The position numbers were made by a program, and so were the translations under genes. DNA of 35,115 nt from an uncultured Romboutsia sp. (GTDB taxonomy: Bacteria; Bacillota; Clostridia; Peptostreptococcales; Peptostreptococcaceae), in assembly GCA_937880075.1 (NCBI GenBank), contig CALFLM010000089.1, forward strand, positions 1 through 35,115, in the 5' to 3' direction. The notes under the pieces are model-generated. The model was not told the DNA's origin, did not search any database, and worked only from the letters and a program-made list of their open reading frames with translations. Positions 7,739-16,355 of this stretch are shown here, piece by piece (position 1 is the stretch's first letter; each line of letters opens with the position of its first letter).

Positions 7739-8476
7739 ATGAGAAACATAAAGATGACTATAAGATATGATGGCTCAAGATACAAAGGGTTTCAAAGACT
7801 AAAAGACAATGATATGACAATACAAGCGAAGATAGAAGGTGTCTTAAGTAAAATGGCTAGTGAAAGCATAGAAATAATTGGATCTGGAAGAACAGATATG
7901 GGGGTTCATGCATATGGACAAGTTGCTAACTTTAAAACAACTTCTAATTTAACTGTAGATAAAATGAAAACATATTTATATGAGTATTTACCAGAAGATA
8001 TAGTAATAACTAACATAGAAGAGGTAGATGAAAGATTCCATAGTAGATATAATGCAAAATCAAAAGTATATTTATATAAAATATACAATAACAAATTCCA
8101 TGATCCATTTTTAAGAAAGTATACTACTCATATACCTAAGAAGTTAGACATAGAACTAATGAAAGAGGCAAGTAAATATTTTATAGGCGAACATGATTTT
8201 ACGAGTTTTGCATCATCTAAATCTAAGAAAAAATCAAATGTAAGAATTATACATTCTATAAATATAACAGAAAATAATGGTTTAGTAGAAATATACTTTG
8301 AAGGTAATGGATTTTTATATAATATGGTAAGAATAATGACAGGTGCTTTAATAGATGTAGGTCATAAAAAAATCGCACCTGAAGATATTAAAATAATGCT
8401 TGAAGAAAAAGATAGAACTAAAGCTAAAGATACTGCTTTAGCTAAAGGGCTATATTTATATAAAGTAAGTTATTAA
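7739..8476 (+). CDS. truA: tRNA pseudouridine(38-40) synthase TruA
   Basis: TruA converts uridines 38-40 of the tRNA anticodon arm to pseudouridine. The 245-residue protein has the usual length. It carries the catalytic aspartate D53 in GSGRTDMGVHAYGQ, the N-terminal IRYDGSRYKGFQR and the C-terminal GNGFLYNMVRIMTGAL motif. It starts 24 bases after the histidine kinase and ends at a bidirectional terminator, so it is likely the last gene of that operon. Confidence 0.95.
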   Translation: MRNIKMTIRYDGSRYKGFQRLKDNDMTIQAKIEGVLSKMASESIEIIGSGRTDMGVHAYGQVANFKTTSNLTVDKMKTYLYEYLPEDIVITNIEEVDERFHSRYNAKSKVYLYKIYNNKFHDPFLRKYTTHIPKKLDIELMKEASKYFIGEHDFTSFASSKSKKKSNVRIIHSINITENNGLVEIYFEGNGFLYNMVRIMTGALIDVGHKKIAPEDIKIMLEEKDRTKAKDTALAKGLYLYKVSY

Positions 8477-8503
8477 AAAATAGGCTTTTAAAGCCTATTT
8501 TTT
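8475..8503. terminator. Bidirectional terminator between truA and DUF4363 gene
   Basis: TAGGCTTT and AAAGCCTA (8481-8497) form an 8-bp stem with a 1-base centre. It is flanked by six A on the left and six T on the right, so it works on both strands for the two convergent genes. Confidence 0.8.
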
Positions 8504-8504
8504 A

Positions 8505-8885
8505 TTAGAATATATGGTTTAAATCACATTTTTCTGATTCTAAAATATTATTTAAAAGCATTTTTATAGTCTCTATTTGCTCTAATGCAGCTAGTTTATC
8601 ATTGTATTTAATGCTTTGGTCAAGTATATTAAGTGATAAACATATATCATCAAAGTATTCATGGTCTACTATTTTATACCAAACTTCTTTTTCTTCATGC
8701 CATGATTTTGACCAATCTTTTATATCAATATCAACTTTATCAAGTTTATCATTTTCAATATTTTTTTGAATAAGTTCAATTTCATATTTAAACTTATTAG
8801 TAAAATCATATATTTTATTTTCAGAATAAAGACCTAACGATACAAATAATAAAGTCCATATTAAAACTGCAATAACTTGTTTCAT
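8505..8885 (-). CDS. DUF4363 family protein
   Basis: This 126-residue protein has one N-terminal membrane helix or uncleaved signal (VIAVLIWTLLFVSLGLY) followed by a helical soluble domain rich in K, E and D. The motif DWSKSWHEEKEVWYKIVDH and the following DDICLSLNILD are typical of DUF4363. It sits 16 bases downstream of a DUF421 gene, the usual partner in Firmicutes. GAGGTGAT precedes the ATG. Function is unknown; it probably works with the DUF421 protein in the envelope. Confidence 0.82.
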   Translation of the reverse strand: MKQVIAVLIWTLLFVSLGLYSENKIYDFTNKFKYEIELIQKNIENDKLDKVDIDIKDWSKSWHEEKEVWYKIVDHEYFDDICLSLNILDQSIKYNDKLAALEQIETIKMLLNNILESEKCDLNHIF

Positions 8886-8901
8886 ATTATGATCACCTCA
8901 T

Positions 8902-9558
8902 TTAGTCCTTTTTTCTTTGTATAAAAACTTCATCATTTTCATCTATTATACAAATTAAAACATCTTTAACACTTTTTATATGATTAGATTCTAAAATTTT
9001 TAAAAGCCAGCTATCATCTTTGTTTATTTCATTAAGATTATCTTTTATAACTTTACCGTCTATTATAACTGGAAGAGGTAAATGTTTAAAATCATTTGTT
9101 TTATTATGGTCATGAGATGTTGATGGAATTACACTTAAATCTCCATCAGTTTCAAGTATTGCATACTGAACTTCCTTAAGATTAAAGTATCCTTGAGAAC
9201 GCAATTCTTCAAGAAGTTCTTCAATAGTTATACGTTCTTTTTTTAGTTGTTTATAATTTAATCTATTTTTACTTATAAGTACAGCAGGGCTACCTGATAA
9301 AATTTTACTGGCAGTTCTACTTTTTAAAGTTATATAAGAAACTAAAACTTCTATAAATACAAGTCCTGTAATTGATGAAATTCCATAGATTATAGGAATT
9401 GCGTTATTTTGCATAGGAATAGCTGCAACCTCTGCTATAAGTAGTGTTATGACTAAGTCAAAGGCATTCATTTCTGCTATTTCACCTTTGCCCATAACCC
9501 TTAAAGCTATTAAAACTGCTATATACAGTATTATACTTCTAATTAAAACAACAAGCAT
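8902..9558 (-). CDS. DUF421 (YetF/YcaP-like) membrane protein
   Basis: The 218-residue protein has about three N-terminal membrane helices (about residues 3-80). The DUF421 core follows with NAFDLVITLLIAEVAAIPM and SGSPAVLISKNRLNYKQLKK, and EELRSQGYFNLKEVQYAILE falls in the soluble domain. The frame extends to a GTG at 9567, but that GTG is itself part of the ribosome-binding site GAGGTGG. The ATG at 9558, five bases after that site, is the better start. It forms a pair with the DUF4363 gene downstream. The biochemical function of the family is unknown. Confidence 0.88.
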   Translation of the reverse strand: MLVVLIRSIILYIAVLIALRVMGKGEIAEMNAFDLVITLLIAEVAAIPMQNNAIPIIYGISSITGLVFIEVLVSYITLKSRTASKILSGSPAVLISKNRLNYKQLKKERITIEELLEELRSQGYFNLKEVQYAILETDGDLSVIPSTSHDHNKTNDFKHLPLPVIIDGKVIKDNLNEINKDDSWLLKILESNHIKSVKDVLICIIDENDEVFIQRKKD

Positions 9559-9637
9559 TTTTTCCACCTCTAAAAAACAGTATATAAATTAGTATATCCA
9601 AATTAAAAATATAGATACTCAAATATAAAATGATGTC

Positions 9638-9666
9638 TTTAAAATAATGTTATAATTTGATATAAT
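9638..9666 (+). promoter_or_regulatory. Predicted promoter of miaB
   Basis: TTTAAA (9638-9643) and a perfect TATAAT (9661-9666) are separated by 17 bases. The predicted start site gives a leader of about 28 bases before the ATG at 9700. Confidence 0.5.
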
Positions 9667-9699
9667 ATGACTTACTTAGTAGTAAGGAGGTTACAATTT

Positions 9700-11133
9700 A
9701 TGAGTAAAAGAAAACAAGTACAAGTTCCTATAGAAAAAATACAAGAACAAGATAGATTTATAGAGGCAATAGCTGAAAAAAATTCAAGATTTTATGCAAT
9801 ACATCAAACAAAGCCAAAGTATATGATACAAACTTTTGGATGTCAAATGAATGAACATGACTCAGAAAAGTTATGTGCAATGCTTGATGATATGGGTTAT
9901 CAAAGAACTATGCTTGCAGCAGAGTGTGACCTTATAATATACAACACTTGTGCAGTAAGAGAAAATGCAGAACTTAAGGTTTATGGTAACTTAGGTCAAT
10001 TAAAGTTTAACAAACGTAAAAATCCAGATTTAAAAATAGCTGTTTGTGGATGTATGATGCAGCAACCTCATGTTGTTAAAGAGATAAAGTCTAAATATAA
10101 TCATGTTGACTTAGTATTTGGAACACACAATCTTTATAAATTCCCAGAGTTACTAGCTTCATCAATGGAATCAGAATGTATGTTAGTAGATGTTTGGGAT
10201 GTAGATGGAGAAGTAGTAGAAGGTCTTAGAAGTAGTAGAAAATTTGAACTTAAAGCATTTGTAAATATAATGTATGGATGCGATAACTTCTGTACTTACT
10301 GTATAGTACCGTACACTAGAGGTAGAGAAAGAAGTAGAAGTGTTGAAGATATAGTTAAGGAAATAAAAGAATTAGTTGCAAATGGAACTAAGGAAGTAAC
10401 ATTACTAGGTCAAAATGTAGATTCATATGGTAAGACTTTAGATAATCCTGTAACATTTGCAGAGCTTTTAAGAGTTGTAAATGAAATAGAAGGCTTAGAG
10501 AGAATAAGATTTATGACATCTCACCCTAAAGATATATCTGATGAAGTTATATATGCTATAAGAGATTGTGATAAAGTATGTGAATTTATACATTTACCAG
10601 TTCAATGTGGAAGTACAAAGCTACTTAAGAAGATGAATAGACACTACAGTAAAGAACATTACTTAGAAATAATAGAAAAAGCTAAGAAAGAAATTCCTGA
10701 TGTAGCATTTTCTACTGACCTTATGATAGGATTCCCTGGTGAAACTGAAGAAGATTTACTAGACACTATAGATGTAGTTAGAAAAGTAAAATATGATACA
10801 GCATTTACATTTATATACTCAAAGAGAGAAGGTACTCCAGCTGCAAAAATGGAAAATCAAATACCAGAAGATGTAAAACATGAAAGATTTAACAGAGTAT
10901 TAGCTGCAGTAAATGAAGAGATAGCTAAAATAAATGAAAGATACCAAGATAAAGTTGTTGAAGTTTTAGTTGAAGGAAAGAGTAAAACTGATGATAATGT
11001 ATTAACAGGTAGAACTAGACAAAATAAACTAGTAAACTTTACAGGTGGAAGTGAAGATATAGTTGGTACATTAGTTAATGTTAAAATAACATCACCAAAA
11101 ACATTCTCATTACAAGGAGAATTAGTTAAATAA
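9700..11133 (+). CDS. miaB: tRNA-2-methylthio-N6-dimethylallyladenosine synthase MiaB
   Basis: MiaB is a radical SAM enzyme that adds the 2-methylthio group to i6A37 of tRNA. The 477-residue protein has the N-terminal MTTase domain with three cluster cysteines (C48 in FGCQMNEHD, C84 in NTCAVRE, C118 in VCGCMMQQ). The radical SAM triad is C194-x3-C198-x2-C201 in GCDNFCTYCIVPYTRGRE, and a C-terminal TRAM domain follows. The frame is open from 9667, but that ATG overlaps the promoter; AAGGAGG precedes the ATG at 9700. Its substrate is made by MiaA, encoded at 18490-19422 in the same window. Confidence 0.96.
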   Translation: MSKRKQVQVPIEKIQEQDRFIEAIAEKNSRFYAIHQTKPKYMIQTFGCQMNEHDSEKLCAMLDDMGYQRTMLAAECDLIIYNTCAVRENAELKVYGNLGQLKFNKRKNPDLKIAVCGCMMQQPHVVKEIKSKYNHVDLVFGTHNLYKFPELLASSMESECMLVDVWDVDGEVVEGLRSSRKFELKAFVNIMYGCDNFCTYCIVPYTRGRERSRSVEDIVKEIKELVANGTKEVTLLGQNVDSYGKTLDNPVTFAELLRVVNEIEGLERIRFMTSHPKDISDEVIYAIRDCDKVCEFIHLPVQCGSTKLLKKMNRHYSKEHYLEIIEKAKKEIPDVAFSTDLMIGFPGETEEDLLDTIDVVRKVKYDTAFTFIYSKREGTPAAKMENQIPEDVKHERFNRVLAAVNEEIAKINERYQDKVVEVLVEGKSKTDDNVLTGRTRQNKLVNFTGGSEDIVGTLVNVKITSPKTFSLQGELVK

Positions 11134-11137
11134 TTAT

Positions 11138-11172
11138 AAAAATGTGCCTTAAATGTATAAGGCACATTTTTT
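11138..11172. terminator. Terminator of miaB
   Basis: AAAATGTGCCTTA and TAAGGCACATTTT form a 13-bp perfect stem around a 6-base loop. A run of T follows on the right and a run of A lies on the left, so it may act in both directions. Confidence 0.85.
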
Positions 11173-11229
11173 ATATCTATTTATATAAGGTTTATAATTT
11201 TCAAACTTATATTTTAAATCATCTATCAT
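11149..11229 (-). CDS. Possible 26-residue small protein overlapping the miaB terminator
   Basis: A short minus-strand frame starts at an ATG (11229) with a convincing AAAGGAG about 7 bases upstream. It begins MIDDLKYKFENYKPYINRYK and ends inside the terminator hairpin. The ribosome-binding site is stronger than expected by chance, but 26 codons carry little coding signal and no family is recognised. Confidence 0.3.
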   Translation of the reverse strand: MIDDLKYKFENYKPYINRYKKCALYI

Positions 11230-11355
11230 ATAACTACTCCTTTAATTATTAAAGTACAGTTATATAATTATCAATCAAAATAATACGATTATTATAGATT
11301 ATTTTTTACCTCATATGTATAATATAAATTAGTTATATAGTAAGGAGATACATAA

Positions 11356-12387
11356 ATGAAATTATACATAAAGGAAGATGACATATATATAAATATACCA
11401 AGTGATATGGTAAATAAGATAGATGAAGAGAATATTTTGTTAAAAGAATATATAAGAATTTATAAAAATGCAGAGAAGCTTAAAGAATATATAATTAAAT
11501 ACTTATTTGAAAAAGATAGCTCAATAACTCAAAAGAATATTGGGGATTTATTGCTTAATATAAAATCTGAAGAAAACTTAGATAAATTTCTAGACTGCAT
11601 AGATGTAGATATATATTCTTTAGAAGAAAAGTTTAAAAATTTAAGTATACACTTAGGTGTAAATATAGATGAGATAAATTTAGCAAAAGAAGAAATTAAA
11701 AATGAATATGTAAATAGTCCCTATAATGAAGAATTTATAGTTAGCAAAGAGTATATAGATGAGATAATAAATCATATAAAGGATGATAATATGTACTCAC
11801 TAAGACAAAAATCTAGATATGGAAGTTTAAATATAGAAGGCAAAATAAAATATTTAGAGGATATAGAAGATTTCAATGAAGAGGAAAAGGGTGGAATGTA
11901 TAGTCCTATACTTGTTATATATAGACCTGCTAAGTATTTAAGAGGAAGTTATATACTAGAAGATACTTACTATGTATACATAAAAAGGCAACCATTAAAT
12001 GCACTTATTAATCAAGAAAAGCTTAATGAAAAAGGTATGGACGGTATGGGAAGTATTATATATAAAAAGCTAAAGCATGACTTTACAAATGAAAATCTAC
12101 AAGAAATATTAGCAGAAATATATATATATGCAAATAAAAATAATTTAAATTTTGAAAATATAAAATTATCTGATATAAGTTCTAATAGATTATGGCTTAC
12201 AAGTGAAAGACTTAAAAAAGAATTTAAAGAACTTAGATATTATCATAAAAATTTAACACAGAAAATAAAGGATATATATGATTCTACAGGTGTATATTAT
12301 ACACAAATAGGTGGAAAGTATATATTTAATACTAGAGAATTTTCACATTGCTACAAGACATACAAAGCAAAAGATATAAATGGATAA
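11356..12387 (+). CDS. Hypothetical protein, 343 residues
   Basis: I do not recognise this protein. It is soluble and mostly helical by composition, rich in K, E, I, N and Y, with no signal peptide or membrane segment. The N-terminal half (to about 160) is charged and helical. The second half contains the more distinctive GGMYSPILVIYRPAKYLRGSYI, a short ILEDTYYVYIKRQ strand-like section and YYTQIGGKYIFNTREFSHCY near the end. AAGGAG precedes the ATG by 8 bases, and TATAAT is present at 11318-11323. It is monocistronic or precedes the GNAT gene by 89 bases. Confidence 0.7.
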   Translation: MKLYIKEDDIYINIPSDMVNKIDEENILLKEYIRIYKNAEKLKEYIIKYLFEKDSSITQKNIGDLLLNIKSEENLDKFLDCIDVDIYSLEEKFKNLSIHLGVNIDEINLAKEEIKNEYVNSPYNEEFIVSKEYIDEIINHIKDDNMYSLRQKSRYGSLNIEGKIKYLEDIEDFNEEEKGGMYSPILVIYRPAKYLRGSYILEDTYYVYIKRQPLNALINQEKLNEKGMDGMGSIIYKKLKHDFTNENLQEILAEIYIYANKNNLNFENIKLSDISSNRLWLTSERLKKEFKELRYYHKNLTQKIKDIYDSTGVYYTQIGGKYIFNTREFSHCYKTYKAKDING

Positions 12388-12476
12388 ATTTATATAAAAT
12401 AGGTTAATAAGTATAATTAACTAAAAACTGTGGTAGCATATATTAAAAAGTAAGAAATATATAAGGGGTAAATCTA

Positions 12477-12980
12477 ATGATTAGAAAAGCTAAATTAAGT
12501 GATGTAGGAACTATAATGTCTATAATAAATGAAACTGTAAAAGAAATGAAATCCTATGGTAATACTCAATGGGATGATAATTATCCTAATAGTGAAACGT
12601 TTATAAATGATATAAAACATGATAGCTTATATGTGTATGAAGAAGATAATAATATAAAAGGTTTTATATGTATTGACTTTAATGAAGCTAAAGAATATGA
12701 GAGTTTAAATTGGTCGTTGAATGAAAAGTGTATGGTAGCTCATAGAATAGCTGTTAATACTAAATTTAGAAATACAGGAGTAGCTACTAAGTTAATGAGT
12801 TTTTGTGAGGAGTTAGCATTAAAACAAGGAATAGGATACATAAAAACAGATACTTACTCATTAAATACAAAGATGAACTCTTTATTTAAAAAGCTTGGAT
12901 ATAAATTTATTGGAGAAGTAAAATTTTTCGATAAAGAAAAGGAATTTTATTGTTATGAAAAAATATTAAAGGCAGTATAA
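12477..12980 (+). CDS. GNAT family N-acetyltransferase
   Basis: GNAT enzymes move an acetyl group from acetyl-CoA to an amine or a protein. The 167-residue protein has the usual length. It begins IRKAKLSDVGTIMSII, has the core strand HRIAVNTKFRNTGVATKLM (motif A, with RNTGVA as the acetyl-CoA binding loop) and ends with NSLFKKLGYKFIGEV. The substrate is unknown. AAGGGGT precedes the ATG. A strong terminator follows. Confidence 0.88.
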   Translation: MIRKAKLSDVGTIMSIINETVKEMKSYGNTQWDDNYPNSETFINDIKHDSLYVYEEDNNIKGFICIDFNEAKEYESLNWSLNEKCMVAHRIAVNTKFRNTGVATKLMSFCEELALKQGIGYIKTDTYSLNTKMNSLFKKLGYKFIGEVKFFDKEKEFYCYEKILKAV

Positions 12981-13030
12981 AAATATAGTTACAAATTAAT
13001 ATATAATAAGACTTTAATTATTAATATAGA

Positions 13031-13069
13031 AATAATCTGGGTATTAAAAATACTTAGATTATTTTTTAT
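13031..13069 (+). terminator. Terminator of the GNAT gene
   Basis: The 15-base arms 13031-13045 and 13049-13063 pair fully (two G-U pairs) around a 3-base loop. Six T follow directly. Confidence 0.8.
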
Positions 13070-13125
13070 TATTAATGTATCATAAAATAGATACTTTTGA
13101 TAACGTATAATTAAATAGTTATTTT

Positions 13126-13144
13126 GAGCAAAGCGAATTTTTTT
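13126..13144 (+). repeat. Dispersed intergenic repeat, partial copy C
   Basis: GAGCAAAGCGAATTTTTTT matches the 3' end of the copy at about 33914-33934 (CGAACAAAGTGAATTTTTTT) and, more loosely, the end of the copy at 3424-3536. Upstream, TGTATC and GATAC (13077-13095) could form a short stem, but the rest of the element is not recognisable. It lies just before the mutS promoter. Confidence 0.35.
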
Positions 13145-13152
13145 ATCCAAAC

Positions 13153-13181
13153 TTAATAAAGCTTATTAGTTATGGTATAAT
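13153..13181 (+). promoter_or_regulatory. Predicted promoter of mutS
   Basis: TTAATA (13153-13158) is followed after 17 bases by TATAAT (13176-13181). A TGG directly before the -10 element makes it an extended -10. The start codon is 47 bases downstream. Confidence 0.5.
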
Positions 13182-13227
13182 AATTAACTATAAAAATGTA
13201 ATTACTAAAGACTTAAGGAGGGTGAGT

Positions 13228-16080
13228 ATGAACATAGATAGAAATAAACTTACTCCAATGATGAAACAATACTTTGAAGTTAAAGATAGATACAAAGATT
13301 GTATACTATTTTTTAGACTTGGAGACTTTTATGAAATGTTTTTTGAAGATGCTATAATAGCTTCAAAAACACTTGAAATAGCATTAACAGGAAAATCATG
13401 TGGCCTAGAAGAAAGAGCTCCTATGTGTGGTATACCATTTCACAGTGCCAATTCATATATATCAAAATTAGTAGAAGCAGGATACAAAGTTGCAATAGGT
13501 GAACAATTAGATGATCCACAAACAACTAAAGGTATAGTAAGAAGAGATGTTATAAGAGTAATAACTCCAGGTACAGTACTTGAAGGAAGTTTACTTGAAA
13601 ATAAGAAAAATAACTATCTTTTATCATTATATATAAAAGAAGATTTATGTGGATTAACTTATGTTGATATAAGTACAGGAGAAGTAAATGCAACTTATTT
13701 ACCTACTGATAAAATAGTAGAAGAAATTGCTAAAGTTCATCCAACAGAAATTATAATAAATGATTTAAACTTTATACCAAAGCTTCAAAATATAGCAACA
13801 ATAAGCAATATATATATAAATGAAAGTTTTGATGAAAAATATTTAGATACTAATATACTTAATAAATATTTTACTAATGACTATTTAAATAATATAAATT
13901 TTGATAATAAAGATTTAATAAAACATAGTTTGTCTATACTTTTAAACTATATATTTAATACTCAAAAACAAGTTACATCAAATATTAATAATATAAATAT
14001 ATACAACTCAAGTGAATATATGGTACTAGATATGTTTACAAGAGTTAATCTTGAACTTACAGGAACTATAAGAGGAAATAAGAAAAAAGGATCACTTCTT
14101 CATGTATTAGATAAAACATCTACTGCTATGGGTGGAAGACTTCTTAGAAAATATGTAGAAGAGCCTTTAGTTAATAAAGTTAAAATTGATGAAAGATTAA
14201 ATGTTATACAAGAAATTAAAGATGACTTTATGCTTCGTGAAGACTTAAATGAAATCTTAAAAAATGTATACGATATAGAAAGAATATGTGGAAAAATTGC
14301 CTTTGAAAAAGTAACACCAAAGGAAATGATTCACCTTAAAAATTCTATAGAAAAATTACCAATATTAAAGAATATAATAAATTCATCGAGTGCATCTATG
14401 CTTAAAGATTATATAAAAGATTTAGATGATTTAAATGATTTATATAATCTTGTTAATGAGTCTATACTTGAAGAACCTTCAATAACTTTAAAAGATGGTA
14501 ATATAATAAAATCAGATTTTAATGAAGGGTTAAAAGAGCTTCGCGATATATCTAAAAACGGAGCTTATATGATAAAAGAAATAGAAAATGAAGAAAGAGA
14601 AAAAACTGGTGTTAAATCTCTTAAAATAGGATTTAATAAAGTATTTGGGTATTTTATAGAAATAACTAAATCAAACTTAAATACTGCAAAAATTGATGAA
14701 TCTTATATAAGAAAACAAACATTAAGTAATGCAGAAAGATTTATAACCCCAAAGCTTAAAGAAATAGAAGATAAAATATTAAATGCTGAAGAAAAAATAA
14801 AATCTTTAGAATATGAAATATTTGTAAATATAAGAAATGAAATATATAAAAATATAGATAGAATACAAAAAGTATCTAAAACTATAGCAAATATAGATGT
14901 ATTTGTATCATTAGCAACAATTGCTTATATAAACAATTATGTAAGACCTAATATAAATGAAGAAGATAAATTAGATATAAAAAATGGTCGTCATCCAGTA
15001 GTTGAAAATATAGTGGGAGAAGAAAACTTCGTTCAAAATGATACTTATTTAAACACTGGTGAAAATATAATAAATATAATAACAGGACCGAATATGGCAG
15101 GTAAGTCAACATATATGAGGCAAACTGCAGTAATTGCTTTAATGGCACATATTGGTTCTTTTGTACCAGCAGAATATGCAAATATACCAATACTTGATAG
15201 AATCTTTACAAGAGTTGGAGCAAGTGATGATTTATCTCAGGGACAATCAACATTTATGGTTGAGATGAGTGAAGTATCTCACATACTTAAAAATGCTACA
15301 GATAAAAGTTTAGTAATACTTGATGAAATCGGTAGAGGGACGAGCACTTATGATGGAATAAGTTTAGCTTGGTCTATAGTTGAATATATACAAGGAAAAA
15401 TAAAATGTAAGACTTTATTTGCAACACATTACCATGAATTAACTGACCTTGAAAATGAATTTAGTGAAGTTAAAAACTACTCTATAGCAGTTAAAGAGGA
15501 TAATGATAATATAATATTCTTAAGAAAAATAATACCAACTGGAGCAGATAAGAGTTATGGTATATATGTTGCAAAACTTGCAAAGCTTCCAGATGAAGTT
15601 ATAAATAGATCAAGAGAAATACTAAGTGATTTAGAGAAAAATCATATATATAATAGTGTAGCTATAAATAAAGATAGTGATAAAGTTTTAGAAAACATTA
15701 ATACTTTAGAAATGTCATCAAATAATGACACAAAACTATATATTGAAAATATAGAAAAACTAGAACAAGAAATAGCTAAATTAAAAGAAAATAACTTTAA
15801 AAATGAATATGAAGCATTAAAATTAAAACATGAATCATTAATTAAAAATTATGAAAATGTAAAATCTGAAAATAATAAATTAAATATAGAAAATAAAGGT
15901 TTATCTGAAAAGATTAAAAATAATGAAGAATCATCACAAATAGCAGTAACTCAAATGAGCTTTGATACTATAGGAGACAATAACTTAAAGGATGAAATAT
16001 TAAATTTAGATTTACTTAATATGACTCCACTAGATGCAATAAATGCATTATATTCGTTACAAAAGAAAGCAAAAAGTTAA
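13228..16080 (+). CDS. mutS: DNA mismatch repair protein MutS
   Basis: MutS recognises mispaired bases and small loops and recruits MutL. The 950-residue protein has the mismatch-reading F34 and E36 in LGDFYEMFFED, clamp and lever domains, and Walker A GPNMAGKST at about 620. Walker B VILDEIGRGTSTYDG and the ATHYHEL switch follow. It is longer than most MutS proteins (about 850-880) because of a charged coiled-coil insertion at about residues 810-910, before the C-terminal MTPLDAINALYSLQKK block. The frame begins at a GTG two codons earlier, but the ATG at 13228 follows AAGGAGGG at the best distance. It lies upstream of mutL, miaA and hfq. Confidence 0.97.
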   Translation: MNIDRNKLTPMMKQYFEVKDRYKDCILFFRLGDFYEMFFEDAIIASKTLEIALTGKSCGLEERAPMCGIPFHSANSYISKLVEAGYKVAIGEQLDDPQTTKGIVRRDVIRVITPGTVLEGSLLENKKNNYLLSLYIKEDLCGLTYVDISTGEVNATYLPTDKIVEEIAKVHPTEIIINDLNFIPKLQNIATISNIYINESFDEKYLDTNILNKYFTNDYLNNINFDNKDLIKHSLSILLNYIFNTQKQVTSNINNINIYNSSEYMVLDMFTRVNLELTGTIRGNKKKGSLLHVLDKTSTAMGGRLLRKYVEEPLVNKVKIDERLNVIQEIKDDFMLREDLNEILKNVYDIERICGKIAFEKVTPKEMIHLKNSIEKLPILKNIINSSSASMLKDYIKDLDDLNDLYNLVNESILEEPSITLKDGNIIKSDFNEGLKELRDISKNGAYMIKEIENEEREKTGVKSLKIGFNKVFGYFIEITKSNLNTAKIDESYIRKQTLSNAERFITPKLKEIEDKILNAEEKIKSLEYEIFVNIRNEIYKNIDRIQKVSKTIANIDVFVSLATIAYINNYVRPNINEEDKLDIKNGRHPVVENIVGEENFVQNDTYLNTGENIINIITGPNMAGKSTYMRQTAVIALMAHIGSFVPAEYANIPILDRIFTRVGASDDLSQGQSTFMVEMSEVSHILKNATDKSLVILDEIGRGTSTYDGISLAWSIVEYIQGKIKCKTLFATHYHELTDLENEFSEVKNYSIAVKEDNDNIIFLRKIIPTGADKSYGIYVAKLAKLPDEVINRSREILSDLEKNHIYNSVAINKDSDKVLENINTLEMSSNNDTKLYIENIEKLEQEIAKLKENNFKNEYEALKLKHESLIKNYENVKSENNKLNIENKGLSEKIKNNEESSQIAVTQMSFDTIGDNNLKDEILNLDLLNMTPLDAINALYSLQKKAKS

Positions 16081-16355
16081 ACCCTAGAATCTATTAATCT
16101 TAAATATTACTAAGTTGTTATTAATTTAATTCGTTGTGCTAGTTAAATATTATTATTGAAAATACTAGAGTCCAGTAATCTATATTTTCATAGTTAAAAA
16201 ACTTTATGTAGTAATTTCAATGTGTTTAGTAAAATAACTAGCACATCAGATTAATTTATATAACTAGTATATAAGAATATTTAAGTTTGGTAGTAAGCTT
16301 AAAACGTATATCAAAGTAAAAAACTTACTTTTAGATATATAGAGGGGAGGACAAC
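16081..16355 (+). other. 275-bp mutS-mutL spacer with nested inverted repeats
   Basis: TGTGCTAGTTA (16135-16145) and TAACTAGCACA (16235-16245) are perfect 11-bp inverted arms. Inside them TGAAAATA (16157-16164) and TATTTTCA (16183-16190) form a second stem. No clear T-run marks a terminator. Near the mutL start, AAGTAA and TTACTT (about 16315-16331) can pair. No coding frame is evident. Confidence 0.4.
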
